From Clostridiales bacterium UBA7011 (GTDB taxonomy: Bacteria > Bacillota > Clostridia > Oscillospirales > Butyricicoccaceae): a stretch of DNA of 32,729 nucleotides. Made by a program: the position numbers and the translations under genes. Positions 13,764 through 21,614 of this stretch are shown in pieces; position 1 is the stretch's first letter, and each line of letters starts with the position of its first letter. The DNA lies in the NCBI GenBank assembly GCA_002449635.1, contig DJXF01000004.1, forward strand, positions 1-32,729, in the 5' to 3' direction. The notes beneath the pieces were generated by a model. It did not search any database. It was not told the DNA's origin and saw only the letters and a list, made by a program, of their open reading frames with translations.

Positions 13764-15356
13764 TCAAATAGACTCCGGATTCAACCGAAGCATGTGCACG
13801 AGCTTCGTGCCGCCGGGCAGCGGACTGACATCAGACGCCTCCAGCGCATGCAAAACCAGAAGCAGCAGCACATAGGCAGGAACCGCCGCACAAACACCAG
13901 CTGCAGCCGCAGCCGCAGGATGAATGATCTGCTGCAGGCCTGTGCAGATAGATTGTGCTGCAAATGCAGAGCCGCACGCCGCCAGAAACGGGCGAAAAAA
14001 AGCCCTGAAAAGCGGCGGAAACCAGCCTGTCAGCCGGAAAATACCGATCAGATTAAGCAGTAAAATCGTGCTGTAACACACCAGCGAGCTGATTGGAGCG
14101 GCGGAAATGTTATACTGCGGCTGGGCCGCAAGCGAGAAGCTGACGGCAAATTTCGCCGTACAGCCCGCTGCCATGGAACAGACCGTGAGATCCGGTCTTC
14201 CAAACGACTGCAAAACGGCAGTAGAAACCGTCGCCAGTCCCACAACCGGTTCTGCCAACGCCATCAAACGCAGCAGCGGTTCCGCTGTCTGCACGCCATG
14301 CGGCTGAGAGGAAAAGAGCACATGCAGCAGCGGCTGTGCCAAGGTAAACAGACCTGCTCCGCACGGAAGGCACACGAGCAGCGTCAGCCGCATGGAGGAT
14401 GTAATCAGACGCCGCATCTGTCTGCTGTTCCCGCGCGCATGTGCTGCGGAAAGTGCAGGCAGCACGCTCACAGAAACCGAATTGGACAGCGCCTGCGGAA
14501 GATTGAACAACGTCATCACCATGCCGGTATATGCCCCGTACATTGCGACGATTTCCGCGCCGGAAAAGCCGGCGGCGGGCAGTCTTCGATAGATAACCGC
14601 CATATCGAGAAAGCCGGATACCGTCATGACGGCAGCGCCGAGTGTGACCGGTATCATCAGCTGAAACAGCTGCGGCAGCGCGTTTTGACTGTCTCTGCCC
14701 CGATGCAGCGCCGTTCGGATGCCGTGACGTGCGCTCCAGAGCAGATAGGTCATGGCGAGCAGCTCGCCGAAGGTGATGCCGAGTATTCCTCCCACGGCTG
14801 CACCGGTCGTTCCATAGCCGTAATCGAGCAGTTTCTTGGCCAGAAACAGACCGACAGCAAGCTTTCCCGTTGCTTCGGCAACCTGTGAAACCGCAGTCGG
14901 AATCATATTGCCCGTCCCCTGATACCAGCCGCGCAGAGCAGCTTCAATGGTTACGAAAAACACAGCGGGCGCAACGGCGATCAGTCCCCACGCTGTTTGA
15001 TCGGATTCCCCGAACATGCGGCAGAGATACGGCGCAAGAGCAGCGAGTGCAGCCGAGCACAGCAGCGCAATGACACCGAACACAGCAGCAGCCTGTACAA
15101 CAACCGCCTGCGCACGCCGACGCGCGCCGAGTGCAAGCGATTCAGACACCAGCTGTGCCTCCGCCACAGGCAGTCCCGATGCCGTGACAACAAACAGCAG
15201 CGAAAAAAACTGCATGGCAAAGGCAAACTGCCCCATGCCGCTGTCTCCGATCAGATTGGTCAGCGGTATTTTAAACAATGCCCCCAGCACCTTGACGATG
15301 ACACCGGAGACAAGCAGAGCCATGGCGCCGCCGACAAAACTCTCCCTTTGATTCAT
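13764..15356 (-). CDS. SpoVB/YabM-like polysaccharide flippase (MOP superfamily)
   Basis: A 530-residue integral membrane protein with about 14 hydrophobic segments. The start MNQRESFVGGAMALLVSGVIVKVLGALFKIPLTNLIG, quoted here as two helices, and MGQFAFAMQ are typical of SpoVB/YabM and relatives of the lipid II flippase MurJ. In Bacillus yabM lies directly before mazG, as here; SpoVB is required for cortex peptidoglycan synthesis. A paralogue elsewhere cannot be excluded, so no symbol is given. AGGAGG stands upstream of the ATG. Its stop overlaps the alternative TTG start of mazG. Confidence 0.9.
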   Translation of the reverse strand: MNQRESFVGGAMALLVSGVIVKVLGALFKIPLTNLIGDSGMGQFAFAMQFFSLLFVVTASGLPVAEAQLVSESLALGARRRAQAVVVQAAAVFGVIALLCSAALAALAPYLCRMFGESDQTAWGLIAVAPAVFFVTIEAALRGWYQGTGNMIPTAVSQVAEATGKLAVGLFLAKKLLDYGYGTTGAAVGGILGITFGELLAMTYLLWSARHGIRTALHRGRDSQNALPQLFQLMIPVTLGAAVMTVSGFLDMAVIYRRLPAAGFSGAEIVAMYGAYTGMVMTLFNLPQALSNSVSVSVLPALSAAHARGNSRQMRRLITSSMRLTLLVCLPCGAGLFTLAQPLLHVLFSSQPHGVQTAEPLLRLMALAEPVVGLATVSTAVLQSFGRPDLTVCSMAAGCTAKFAVSFSLAAQPQYNISAAPISSLVCYSTILLLNLIGIFRLTGWFPPLFRAFFRPFLAACGSAFAAQSICTGLQQIIHPAAAAAAGVCAAVPAYVLLLLVLHALEASDVSPLPGGTKLVHMLRLNPESI

Positions 15357-15441
15357 GCATCCAGCCTCCTCCTGTTAGACAAGGTATGATGCAAAAGAAG
15401 GAGTTAGAAGCCGGTCGGCGCAGGCGGCTCAGATGATTCTG

Positions 15442-15846
15442 TTACAGCTGTGCGCCGCAGTTGCGGCAAAAGGCATCCTCTGCCCCGCACTCCCTGCCGC
15501 AGTTCGGACAGATCGGACCGGTTTTCGCCTGAGAAATCTGCTCGCGCAGAGCCTCGATTTTTTCCAGCTTTTCGTCGATCAAATCGAGCTTAACCTGCAG
15601 CTCGGACTGGTCGCTCTCCCCACCCTTGTGTACGGCATAGACCATTTTTCCGATTTCCTTATAAAGAATCTCAATTTCCGTGTTGAGATCAAAAATCTGC
15701 AGATTGAGCTTGGTTGTTCCGACAACACTGGTGGCTGTTTTGCCGGCTGAGGTTGCAGCCTGAGTCGCAGCCCTGCCGGTTTTGCTGGCGAGCATTTCAG
15801 CCGAGACCTTTGCCTTTTCCAGAAAACGATTGACCCTGTTATCCAT
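15442..15846 (-). CDS. zinc-ribbon protein with helical N-terminus
   Basis: A 134-residue protein. The ATG (MDNRVNRFLEKAKVSAEML) has AAAGGAG 9 bases upstream. Residues 1-100 are predicted helical with coiled-coil character (LDLIDEKLEKIEALREQIS), and the C-terminus is a zinc ribbon: CPNC ... CRNC, spaced C-x2-C-x10-C-x2-C (about 113-130). It has no transmembrane segment. Similar small proteins are common in clostridia; the function is unknown, possibly a regulatory or scaffold role. It stands between the uridine-kinase-like gene and the flippase. Confidence 0.8.
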   Translation of the reverse strand: MDNRVNRFLEKAKVSAEMLASKTGRAATQAATSAGKTATSVVGTTKLNLQIFDLNTEIEILYKEIGKMVYAVHKGGESDQSELQVKLDLIDEKLEKIEALREQISQAKTGPICPNCGRECGAEDAFCRNCGAQL

Positions 15847-15918
15847 GATAGTGCTCCTTTCTCTTCTGTCCAAACCGGCGGATAAACCGCTGATCTGTAT
15901 CCATTTTAACCATCGGCA

Positions 15919-16839
15919 TCAGCCGATAAACTCGTGCATAATAGACTGTGACGGAATCAGGGAAAGATCCTCCAACGGTTCAAAACGGTCAAGCGCATGC
16001 ACCACCGACGCAAGTCCGGCATCTGTCATCTCCTGAACATATGGTGCAGCGTCCTCCCGCAGCCGATTCATCAAAACACAGTCTTCATAAGGCAGATAGG
16101 TGTTGAGAATATATGTCGCGGACGGGATATACGGGCGAATATACAACCGTTCCCCGCGCCGAACCGACCGCCACATATGGATCGTCTCTGTCGTCGGCGC
16201 GTCGCGGAAATTCTTATCTCGAATTGCGCGGCGAATAAAGCGAAGCTCGTGCGGCGCAAGACGCCAGTCATTTGACAGCATGACCTGTGTGCCGACTGCC
16301 ATATAAATACCTGTCGCACGCTCCTGTATTTTTCCGGTAATCACATCATTGAGTGCGTGAATGCCCTCAATCACTGCAATTTCACCTTTCCCAAGGCGAA
16401 CCTCCTGACTTTCCCCTGTGCGCCGATGCGTCATAAAATCGTATTTCGGCACCACGATGGTTTTGCCCTCGCACAGGGCGGCCAGATGATCGCTGAGCAT
16501 CGGCAGATCCATGCACAGCGGCGATTCGAGGTCGTTGTTGCCGTCCTCGTCCTTCGGCACAACATAGGAGTTCCGGCTCAAATAGTAATCATCCATCGAA
16601 ATGGAATGGGTGCGAATGCCCCGCCGCCGCGCAGCCTCCTGAATACGGCTTGCGGTTGTGGTTTTGCCGCTTGAGGACGGACCATTGAGCAGCAGAATAG
16701 GACGGTCAAATCGTCCTTCACAAATGCGCTCCGCCACACTTTCGATTACATTGGTATAGCTTTGTTCGCATTCCGCGACAAATTCCGCCGGATCACGGCG
16801 GCAGCGTTCATTGATTTCGTCGAGATTGAGATGAAACAA
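15919..16839 (-). CDS. uridine kinase-like P-loop nucleoside kinase
   Basis: A 306-residue protein with a P-loop GPSSSGKTT (53-61), a DDYY motif (SMDDYYLSRN, about 80) and IAVIEGIHAL (about 155-165), all typical of the phosphoribulokinase/uridine kinase group. The region before the P-loop is short, so this is the 300-residue clostridial nucleoside-kinase form and not the longer form carrying an N-terminal TGS-like domain. The start is a TTG with GAGGG 6 bases upstream; no ATG fits. It lies 9 bases after the hemZ stop, so it is in one transcript with it. Substrate unproven. Confidence 0.85.
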   Translation of the reverse strand: MFHLNLDEINERCRRDPAEFVAECEQSYTNVIESVAERICEGRFDRPILLLNGPSSSGKTTTASRIQEAARRRGIRTHSISMDDYYLSRNSYVVPKDEDGNNDLESPLCMDLPMLSDHLAALCEGKTIVVPKYDFMTHRRTGESQEVRLGKGEIAVIEGIHALNDVITGKIQERATGIYMAVGTQVMLSNDWRLAPHELRFIRRAIRDKNFRDAPTTETIHMWRSVRRGERLYIRPYIPSATYILNTYLPYEDCVLMNRLREDAAPYVQEMTDAGLASVVHALDRFEPLEDLSLIPSQSIMHEFIG

Positions 16840-16848
16840 GCAGATCCC

Positions 16849-18318
16849 TCACAATTCAGAAGCCCAGCTCAGCAGAGCCTGCTTCCCGGCGTTGATTTTT
16901 TCCAATGACGTATTGTATTCATACGGATATTTCGGATTGTTCATGCGCTGAATTTTTTTGCCGTCGGCATCAACCAACTTCGTCATGCCGCCCGCACCGA
17001 GCGAAACAATGGTGTGCAGTTCCTCCATCATATAGATGTTGTACCGGCATTCATATCCGAGCCGGCACCATCCGACATTCTCAAAGCCGCCGGCCATAAA
17101 TTTCTGGCGATACAGGTAATACGGCGAATAGCCCGCTGCTGTCAGCTTTTTCGCGGCAATATCCAGCATCTGACGCACTGTATCCTGCTTGCGCACATTG
17201 CGCGCGCGGTCATGCTGCTCCGCACCGCGCTTTGCCGCAAGCGTGTGGACAGTGATGTTCTCCGGCTCGAGTGCAATCAGCGCATCCATGGTACGCGCAA
17301 AGCTGTCGGGCGTGTCGCCGTCCAGTCCGGCAATGGTGTCCATGTTGATCGCGTCGAAACCGATGCTTCGAGCCAAATGATATGCGTCCAGCACCTGCTG
17401 CGCGCTGTGCTTCCGCCCGATTTTTTCCAGCACCGCATCGTTCATCGACTGCGGATTGATCGAAATGCGTCCCACCCCGTGCCGAGCCAGCGTGCGCAGT
17501 TTCTGCTCCGTAATCGTGTCCGGACGTCCCGCCTCGACGGTAAATTCCGTCAGATCATGCAGATCAAATGCCGATTCGACCGTGGAAAGAAGCCGTTCCA
17601 GCTGCTCGGCAGACAGGGTCGTCGGTGTTCCGCCGCCGATATACATCGAAACGATGTGCAAATCCGCCTGCCGGAGGATCTCTCCGGTATGTATGATTTC
17701 TGCGCACAGTGTGTCGAGGTAGTCTGCCATGAGCGCACCCGCACGCTCAATGTCATGGCTGACGAACGAGCAGTAGCTGCAGCGCGACGGGCAAAACGGT
17801 ATGCCGATATAGACAGAAATATCGCGGGGGTTCTGTTTGTTTTTATAATCGAGCGCAAGACCGGCGCAGCGAATGGCAAGCGCGCGCCGAGCAGGCGTGA
17901 CATGATAGGTTTCCGTCATCAGCGCGGCAACCTCTGCAGGCGTCATACCCTGCTCCAGAAAGCTGCGGGCAAATTTTGCAGGACGCACACCGGTCAGGGC
18001 ACCCCATTCCGGCTGAACCTCCAGAAACGGGCTGAGTGCGTCAAAAATGGCCGATTTTACGGCGTGTGTCAGTGCGCGTTTGGTCTGTCCGGCGTCATCC
18101 GAAATTGCCGCCCGCTGCTCTGCACACACCTGCTTTCCGCCACGTACACAGCACACGCGTACAATCTGCTCCATGCCCGTATCGGTCACACTGACACCAA
18201 GCCCATCCGCCCCGTCGGGCACGCTGTCAACCCGTTCCGGAAGCTCTGTCGGCAGCAGATGAAACAGCATATCCCGAATCGGATGGTCGTTATCCAGACC
18301 GTTTACTGTATAGTTCAT
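16849..18318 (-). CDS. hemZ: coproporphyrinogen dehydrogenase HemZ (radical SAM)
   Basis: A 489-residue protein. The N-terminal domain (about 1-160) is that of the HemZ subfamily, and the radical SAM cluster motif is C176-x3-C180-x2-C183 (FCPSRCSYC). It is followed by MYIGGGTPTTLS (SAM-binding GGE-like motif), and the HemN/HemZ C-terminal part ends with WASEL. HemZ is the anaerobic coproporphyrinogen III oxidase-like enzyme in Bacillus; radical SAM proteins of this group are not all true heme enzymes, so the reaction is inferred. The ATG overlaps the MBL hydrolase stop by ATGA. It belongs to the recJ-rel-dtd-MBL-hemZ series. Confidence 0.92.
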   Translation of the reverse strand: MNYTVNGLDNDHPIRDMLFHLLPTELPERVDSVPDGADGLGVSVTDTGMEQIVRVCCVRGGKQVCAEQRAAISDDAGQTKRALTHAVKSAIFDALSPFLEVQPEWGALTGVRPAKFARSFLEQGMTPAEVAALMTETYHVTPARRALAIRCAGLALDYKNKQNPRDISVYIGIPFCPSRCSYCSFVSHDIERAGALMADYLDTLCAEIIHTGEILRQADLHIVSMYIGGGTPTTLSAEQLERLLSTVESAFDLHDLTEFTVEAGRPDTITEQKLRTLARHGVGRISINPQSMNDAVLEKIGRKHSAQQVLDAYHLARSIGFDAINMDTIAGLDGDTPDSFARTMDALIALEPENITVHTLAAKRGAEQHDRARNVRKQDTVRQMLDIAAKKLTAAGYSPYYLYRQKFMAGGFENVGWCRLGYECRYNIYMMEELHTIVSLGAGGMTKLVDADGKKIQRMNNPKYPYEYNTSLEKINAGKQALLSWASEL

Positions 18319-18965
18319 CCGCGAATCGCCTGCAGCATATAGGGATTGGAAGTGCGCTCCTGCTCCAGCGTGGAGAGCCCCTCATGTCCGGGAAGTACGC
18401 GATAATCCCCCGGAAGCTCATACAGACGCTTGAGCGACTGCAGCATTTCCCGCCAGTTTCCTCCCGGCAGGTCGGTTCTTCCGCACGACTGGCAGAACAG
18501 CGTATCTCCGGTAAACAGCACGCTGTCATCCAGCTGAATGACGCAGGAACCGGGCGTGTGTCCCGGCGTGCAAAGGAATTTCGCCTTCATTCCGCCGAAT
18601 GTGACCTCTGTGCCCTCCTCGGCCCAGATGTCCGCTCCCGGAAAATCAAATTGATCCATGAGCTGACGGCCATACGCGCCAAACGGCGAGAGGGATGCCG
18701 CTGCATCAAACAGATACGCATCCTTTTTGCTGACGACGACCTGTGCATTCGTGGCGCGTTTGATGGCGCCGACTGCCAGAATATGGTCAAAATGGGCATG
18801 TGTCAGCAGAATATATTTCAGCGTGACATGCAGCGTGTCGATTTCGTTCAGCAGCTTATCCGCATTATCGCCCGGATCAACAATTGCACCCTCCAGACTC
18901 GCTTCATCATATATCAGATAACAGTTTGTGCCGATATCTCCGACACAGAATTGTTTGATCTTCAT
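18315..18965 (-). CDS. MBL-fold metallo-hydrolase (glyoxalase II-like)
   Basis: A 216-residue metallo-beta-lactamase-fold hydrolase. All metal motifs are present: THAHFDH (H56, H58, D60, H61), the histidine in TPGHTPGS (H136), D154 in FTGDTLF and H194 in LPGHEG. This is the YqgX-like small glyoxalase II subgroup; the true substrate is probably a thioester but is unproven. It lies 13 bases after the dtd stop and overlaps hemZ by ATGA. The same neighbourhood is common in clostridia. Confidence 0.93.
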   Translation of the reverse strand: MKIKQFCVGDIGTNCYLIYDEASLEGAIVDPGDNADKLLNEIDTLHVTLKYILLTHAHFDHILAVGAIKRATNAQVVVSKKDAYLFDAAASLSPFGAYGRQLMDQFDFPGADIWAEEGTEVTFGGMKAKFLCTPGHTPGSCVIQLDDSVLFTGDTLFCQSCGRTDLPGGNWREMLQSLKRLYELPGDYRVLPGHEGLSTLEQERTSNPYMLQAIRG

Positions 18966-18978
18966 AGGCTCTCCTCTG

Positions 18979-19434
18979 TTATTTCCGCATCATTTCATCG
19001 GTATCCAGAATAATGGTTACCGGACCATCATTGCAAAGTGAAACCTGCATATCGGCGCCGAATTCCCCTGTCTGTGTTTCAATGCCCATCTCACGGCAGG
19101 CGGAGACGAACACTTCATACAGCCTGTTCGCCTGTTCGCCGCGCGCCGCACCCATAAAATTGGGGCGTTTGCCCTTTCGGCAGTCCGCATACAGAGTAAA
19201 CTGACTGACAGCGAGAATCGCGCCGCCCACATCGGCCAGTGCAAGATTCATCTTGTCATCCGCATCGCTGAACACGCGCATGCCGACACACTTGCGCGCC
19301 AGATACAGCGCCTGTTCTTCGGTATCCTCCGGTGCAACACCGAGCAAAATCAGAAATCCCGTTCCGATTTCACCGGTGACCGCGCCGTCTATTGTCACTT
19401 TCGCGTGAGAAACACGCTGTAAAACTGCTCTCAT
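18979..19434 (-). CDS. dtd: D-aminoacyl-tRNA deacylase
   Basis: A 151-residue protein of the family's usual length. It removes D-amino acids (and glycine mischarged on tRNA-Ala) from tRNAs, proofreading translation. Active-site and substrate-selecting motifs are intact: SQFTLYAD (77-84) and the Gly-cisPro motif in NDGPVT (135-140). The N-terminus MRAVLQRVSHAKVTIDG is canonical, and a ribosome binding site (AGGAGAAG) precedes it. It follows rel closely, as often in Firmicutes. Confidence 0.97.
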   Translation of the reverse strand: MRAVLQRVSHAKVTIDGAVTGEIGTGFLILLGVAPEDTEEQALYLARKCVGMRVFSDADDKMNLALADVGGAILAVSQFTLYADCRKGKRPNFMGAARGEQANRLYEVFVSACREMGIETQTGEFGADMQVSLCNDGPVTIILDTDEMMRK

Positions 19435-19444
19435 TTTCTTCTCC

Positions 19445-21610
19445 TTATGTGGACTGGCGCACCACGTTGATAATTCCCTTGATGCTGCGCAGCTTTTTCG
19501 TCAGCGCATCCAGCTGCGACAGACCGGTGACATCAATAACAATGTTGATAATGCCGAAGCCTTCGGACAGCGTCTTGCCGCTGAAATCGCGCACATTGAT
19601 GTGATTGTTTGACAGGATCTGCAGCACCTCGTTCATGACGCCCATACGGTCGGTCGTGGAAATCTGAAGCGCGGTGCTGAACCGCTCCTTGACCTCAATA
19701 TGGTTTTCATCCCATGACACTTTAATCCAGCGGTCCCGATCCTCCGGACTGCTGTTTTTGACATTGACGCAGTCCTTTCTGTGCACAGAAACACCGTAGC
19801 CGCGCGTGATATAGCCGATAATATCGTCGCCCGGAATCGGCGTGCAGCACCGCGCAAACTTGACCTTACAGTTGCCGATGTCCTCAACAATTACGCCGGA
19901 ATCCGACTTGGCATGCTGCGGGGGCGTAGTGAGCGGATGCCGTTCGGACTCCGCCTTTCTGGCGCGAATAACCTCATCCTTGACTTTGTTGAGCACCTTG
20001 GTGACTGTAATGCCGCCGTAGCCAATTGCCGCATACAGCTCCTGCAGCGAGGGATATCCGAACTTCTTGAGCACGTTTTCCTGAATTTCAGGCTTCTCCA
20101 TGAAGTGGCTGTACAGCAGGCTCGAGCGCAGCTCACGGTCGAGCTCCTCGCGGCCCTGCTCAATATTCTCTTCCCGACATTCCTTTTTGAACCACTGCTT
20201 GATTTTGTTGCGCGCTTCTGAGGTCTTGATCATCTTGAGCCAGTCGCGCTTCGGCCCGTGCGTCTCCTTGGAGGTGATAATTTCTACAATATCACCATTT
20301 TGCAGTGTGTAGTCGATGGGAGCGATGTGGCCATTGATTTTACAGCCGGTCATGCGGTTGCCGACGGCAGAGTGAATGCCATAGGCAAAGTCAATCGGCG
20401 TTGCACCGGCGGGCATGTTGACGACATCGCCCTTGGGTGTAAAGACAAAAACCTCATCCGAAAACAGGTCAACCTTGATTGCCTTGATGAAATCCTCGGC
20501 CTCGGTATCCTGCTGAGATTCCAGCAGCTGCCGAATCCACGCATAGGTCTCCTCGCTGCTGTTTTTGTCGATGCCCTGCTTGTACTTCCAATGTGCCGCG
20601 ACGCCGTATTCGGCCATCTTGTGCATTTCTTCCGTGCGAATCTGCACCTCAAACGGCACGCCCGAACGCCCGATGACCGTCGTGTGCAGGGAGCGGTAGC
20701 CATTCGGCTTTGGCGTGGAAATATAGTCCTTAAATCGTCCCGGAATGGGCTTATACAGATCATGCACATAACCGAGCACATTATAGCAGTCCGCGACCGA
20801 CTCAACAATGACCCGGACAGCACAGATATCGTATATTTCGTCAATGCTCTTATTCTGCGCATACATTTTGCGATAAATGCTGTAAATATGCTTTACGCGC
20901 GCGGAAATGGAGTTTTTGATGCCGCTGTCATCCAGCTTTTTGCTGATGGTCTGCTTGATGCGTTCAAGCATTTCCTCGTTCTCATTCTGCTGACGCGCCA
21001 GTCCTTCGACTATTTCCTTGTAGCCGACCGGATCCAGCCGCTGCAGCGAAAGATCCTCCAGCTCCCATTTAATCTTCTGCATGCCGAGGCGATGGGCAAT
21101 CGGCGCATAAATCTCCATCGTTTCGAGAGATTTGGAGCGCTGCTTCTCCTCCTTCATGAACTGAATCGTGCGCATATTGTGCAGGCGGTCGGCGAGCTTG
21201 ATGAGGATGACGCGAATGTCCTTCGCCATGGCGATCAGCATTTTGCGCAGATCCTCCATCTGCTCCTGTTCCTTGGAGTAGTGCAGGCGTCCCAGACGTG
21301 TGACACCGTCGACAAGATCGGCAACCGAGGTGCCGAACTTCTCCTGAATCTGATCATACTGGAAGTCGGTGTCCTCCATGCAGTCGTGCAGCAGGCCGGC
21401 ACAGATCGAGTCGGTATCCAGTCCCATCTCAACGATAATTTCCGCGACAGAAACCGGATGAATGATATAGGGATCGCCGTTTTTGCGCTTCTGTCCCTCG
21501 TGCGCCGCAGCGGCACATTCGTAGGCCAGACGAATTTTCTCGACATCTGCGGAGGGATTCTGCTTCCGCACGCGGTCGATTAAAAAATCTATTTTCGTTT
21601 TCATATCCAT
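19445..21610 (-). CDS. rel: bifunctional (p)ppGpp synthetase/hydrolase Rel
   Basis: A 721-residue RSH protein. Domains in order: HD hydrolase (H51, HD at 75-76, ED at 79-80, D141 in KLADRLHN), so hydrolysis is probably active; synthetase (ARVKHIYSIYRKM near 237, YISTPKPNGYRSLHTT around 296-311, EVQIRT at 321-326), also intact; TGS (VFVFTPKGDVVNMPAGATP); helical; a zinc-finger-like RIS with CCTPIPGDDIIGYITRGYG; and ACT at the end. It makes and degrades the stringent-response alarmone on stalled ribosomes. The ATG has GGGGAG 7 bases upstream, overlapping the recJ end; an upstream frame extension lies within recJ and is rejected. The next in-frame ATG is two codons on. Confidence 0.97.
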   Translation of the reverse strand: MDMKTKIDFLIDRVRKQNPSADVEKIRLAYECAAAAHEGQKRKNGDPYIIHPVSVAEIIVEMGLDTDSICAGLLHDCMEDTDFQYDQIQEKFGTSVADLVDGVTRLGRLHYSKEQEQMEDLRKMLIAMAKDIRVILIKLADRLHNMRTIQFMKEEKQRSKSLETMEIYAPIAHRLGMQKIKWELEDLSLQRLDPVGYKEIVEGLARQQNENEEMLERIKQTISKKLDDSGIKNSISARVKHIYSIYRKMYAQNKSIDEIYDICAVRVIVESVADCYNVLGYVHDLYKPIPGRFKDYISTPKPNGYRSLHTTVIGRSGVPFEVQIRTEEMHKMAEYGVAAHWKYKQGIDKNSSEETYAWIRQLLESQQDTEAEDFIKAIKVDLFSDEVFVFTPKGDVVNMPAGATPIDFAYGIHSAVGNRMTGCKINGHIAPIDYTLQNGDIVEIITSKETHGPKRDWLKMIKTSEARNKIKQWFKKECREENIEQGREELDRELRSSLLYSHFMEKPEIQENVLKKFGYPSLQELYAAIGYGGITVTKVLNKVKDEVIRARKAESERHPLTTPPQHAKSDSGVIVEDIGNCKVKFARCCTPIPGDDIIGYITRGYGVSVHRKDCVNVKNSSPEDRDRWIKVSWDENHIEVKERFSTALQISTTDRMGVMNEVLQILSNNHINVRDFSGKTLSEGFGIINIVIDVTGLSQLDALTKKLRSIKGIINVVRQST

Positions 21611-21614
21611 AAGC

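Noticed and set aside
16839..16839. An ATG start for the uridine-kinase-like protein
   Set aside because: No suitable ATG with a ribosome binding site; the TTG has GAGGG at good spacing.
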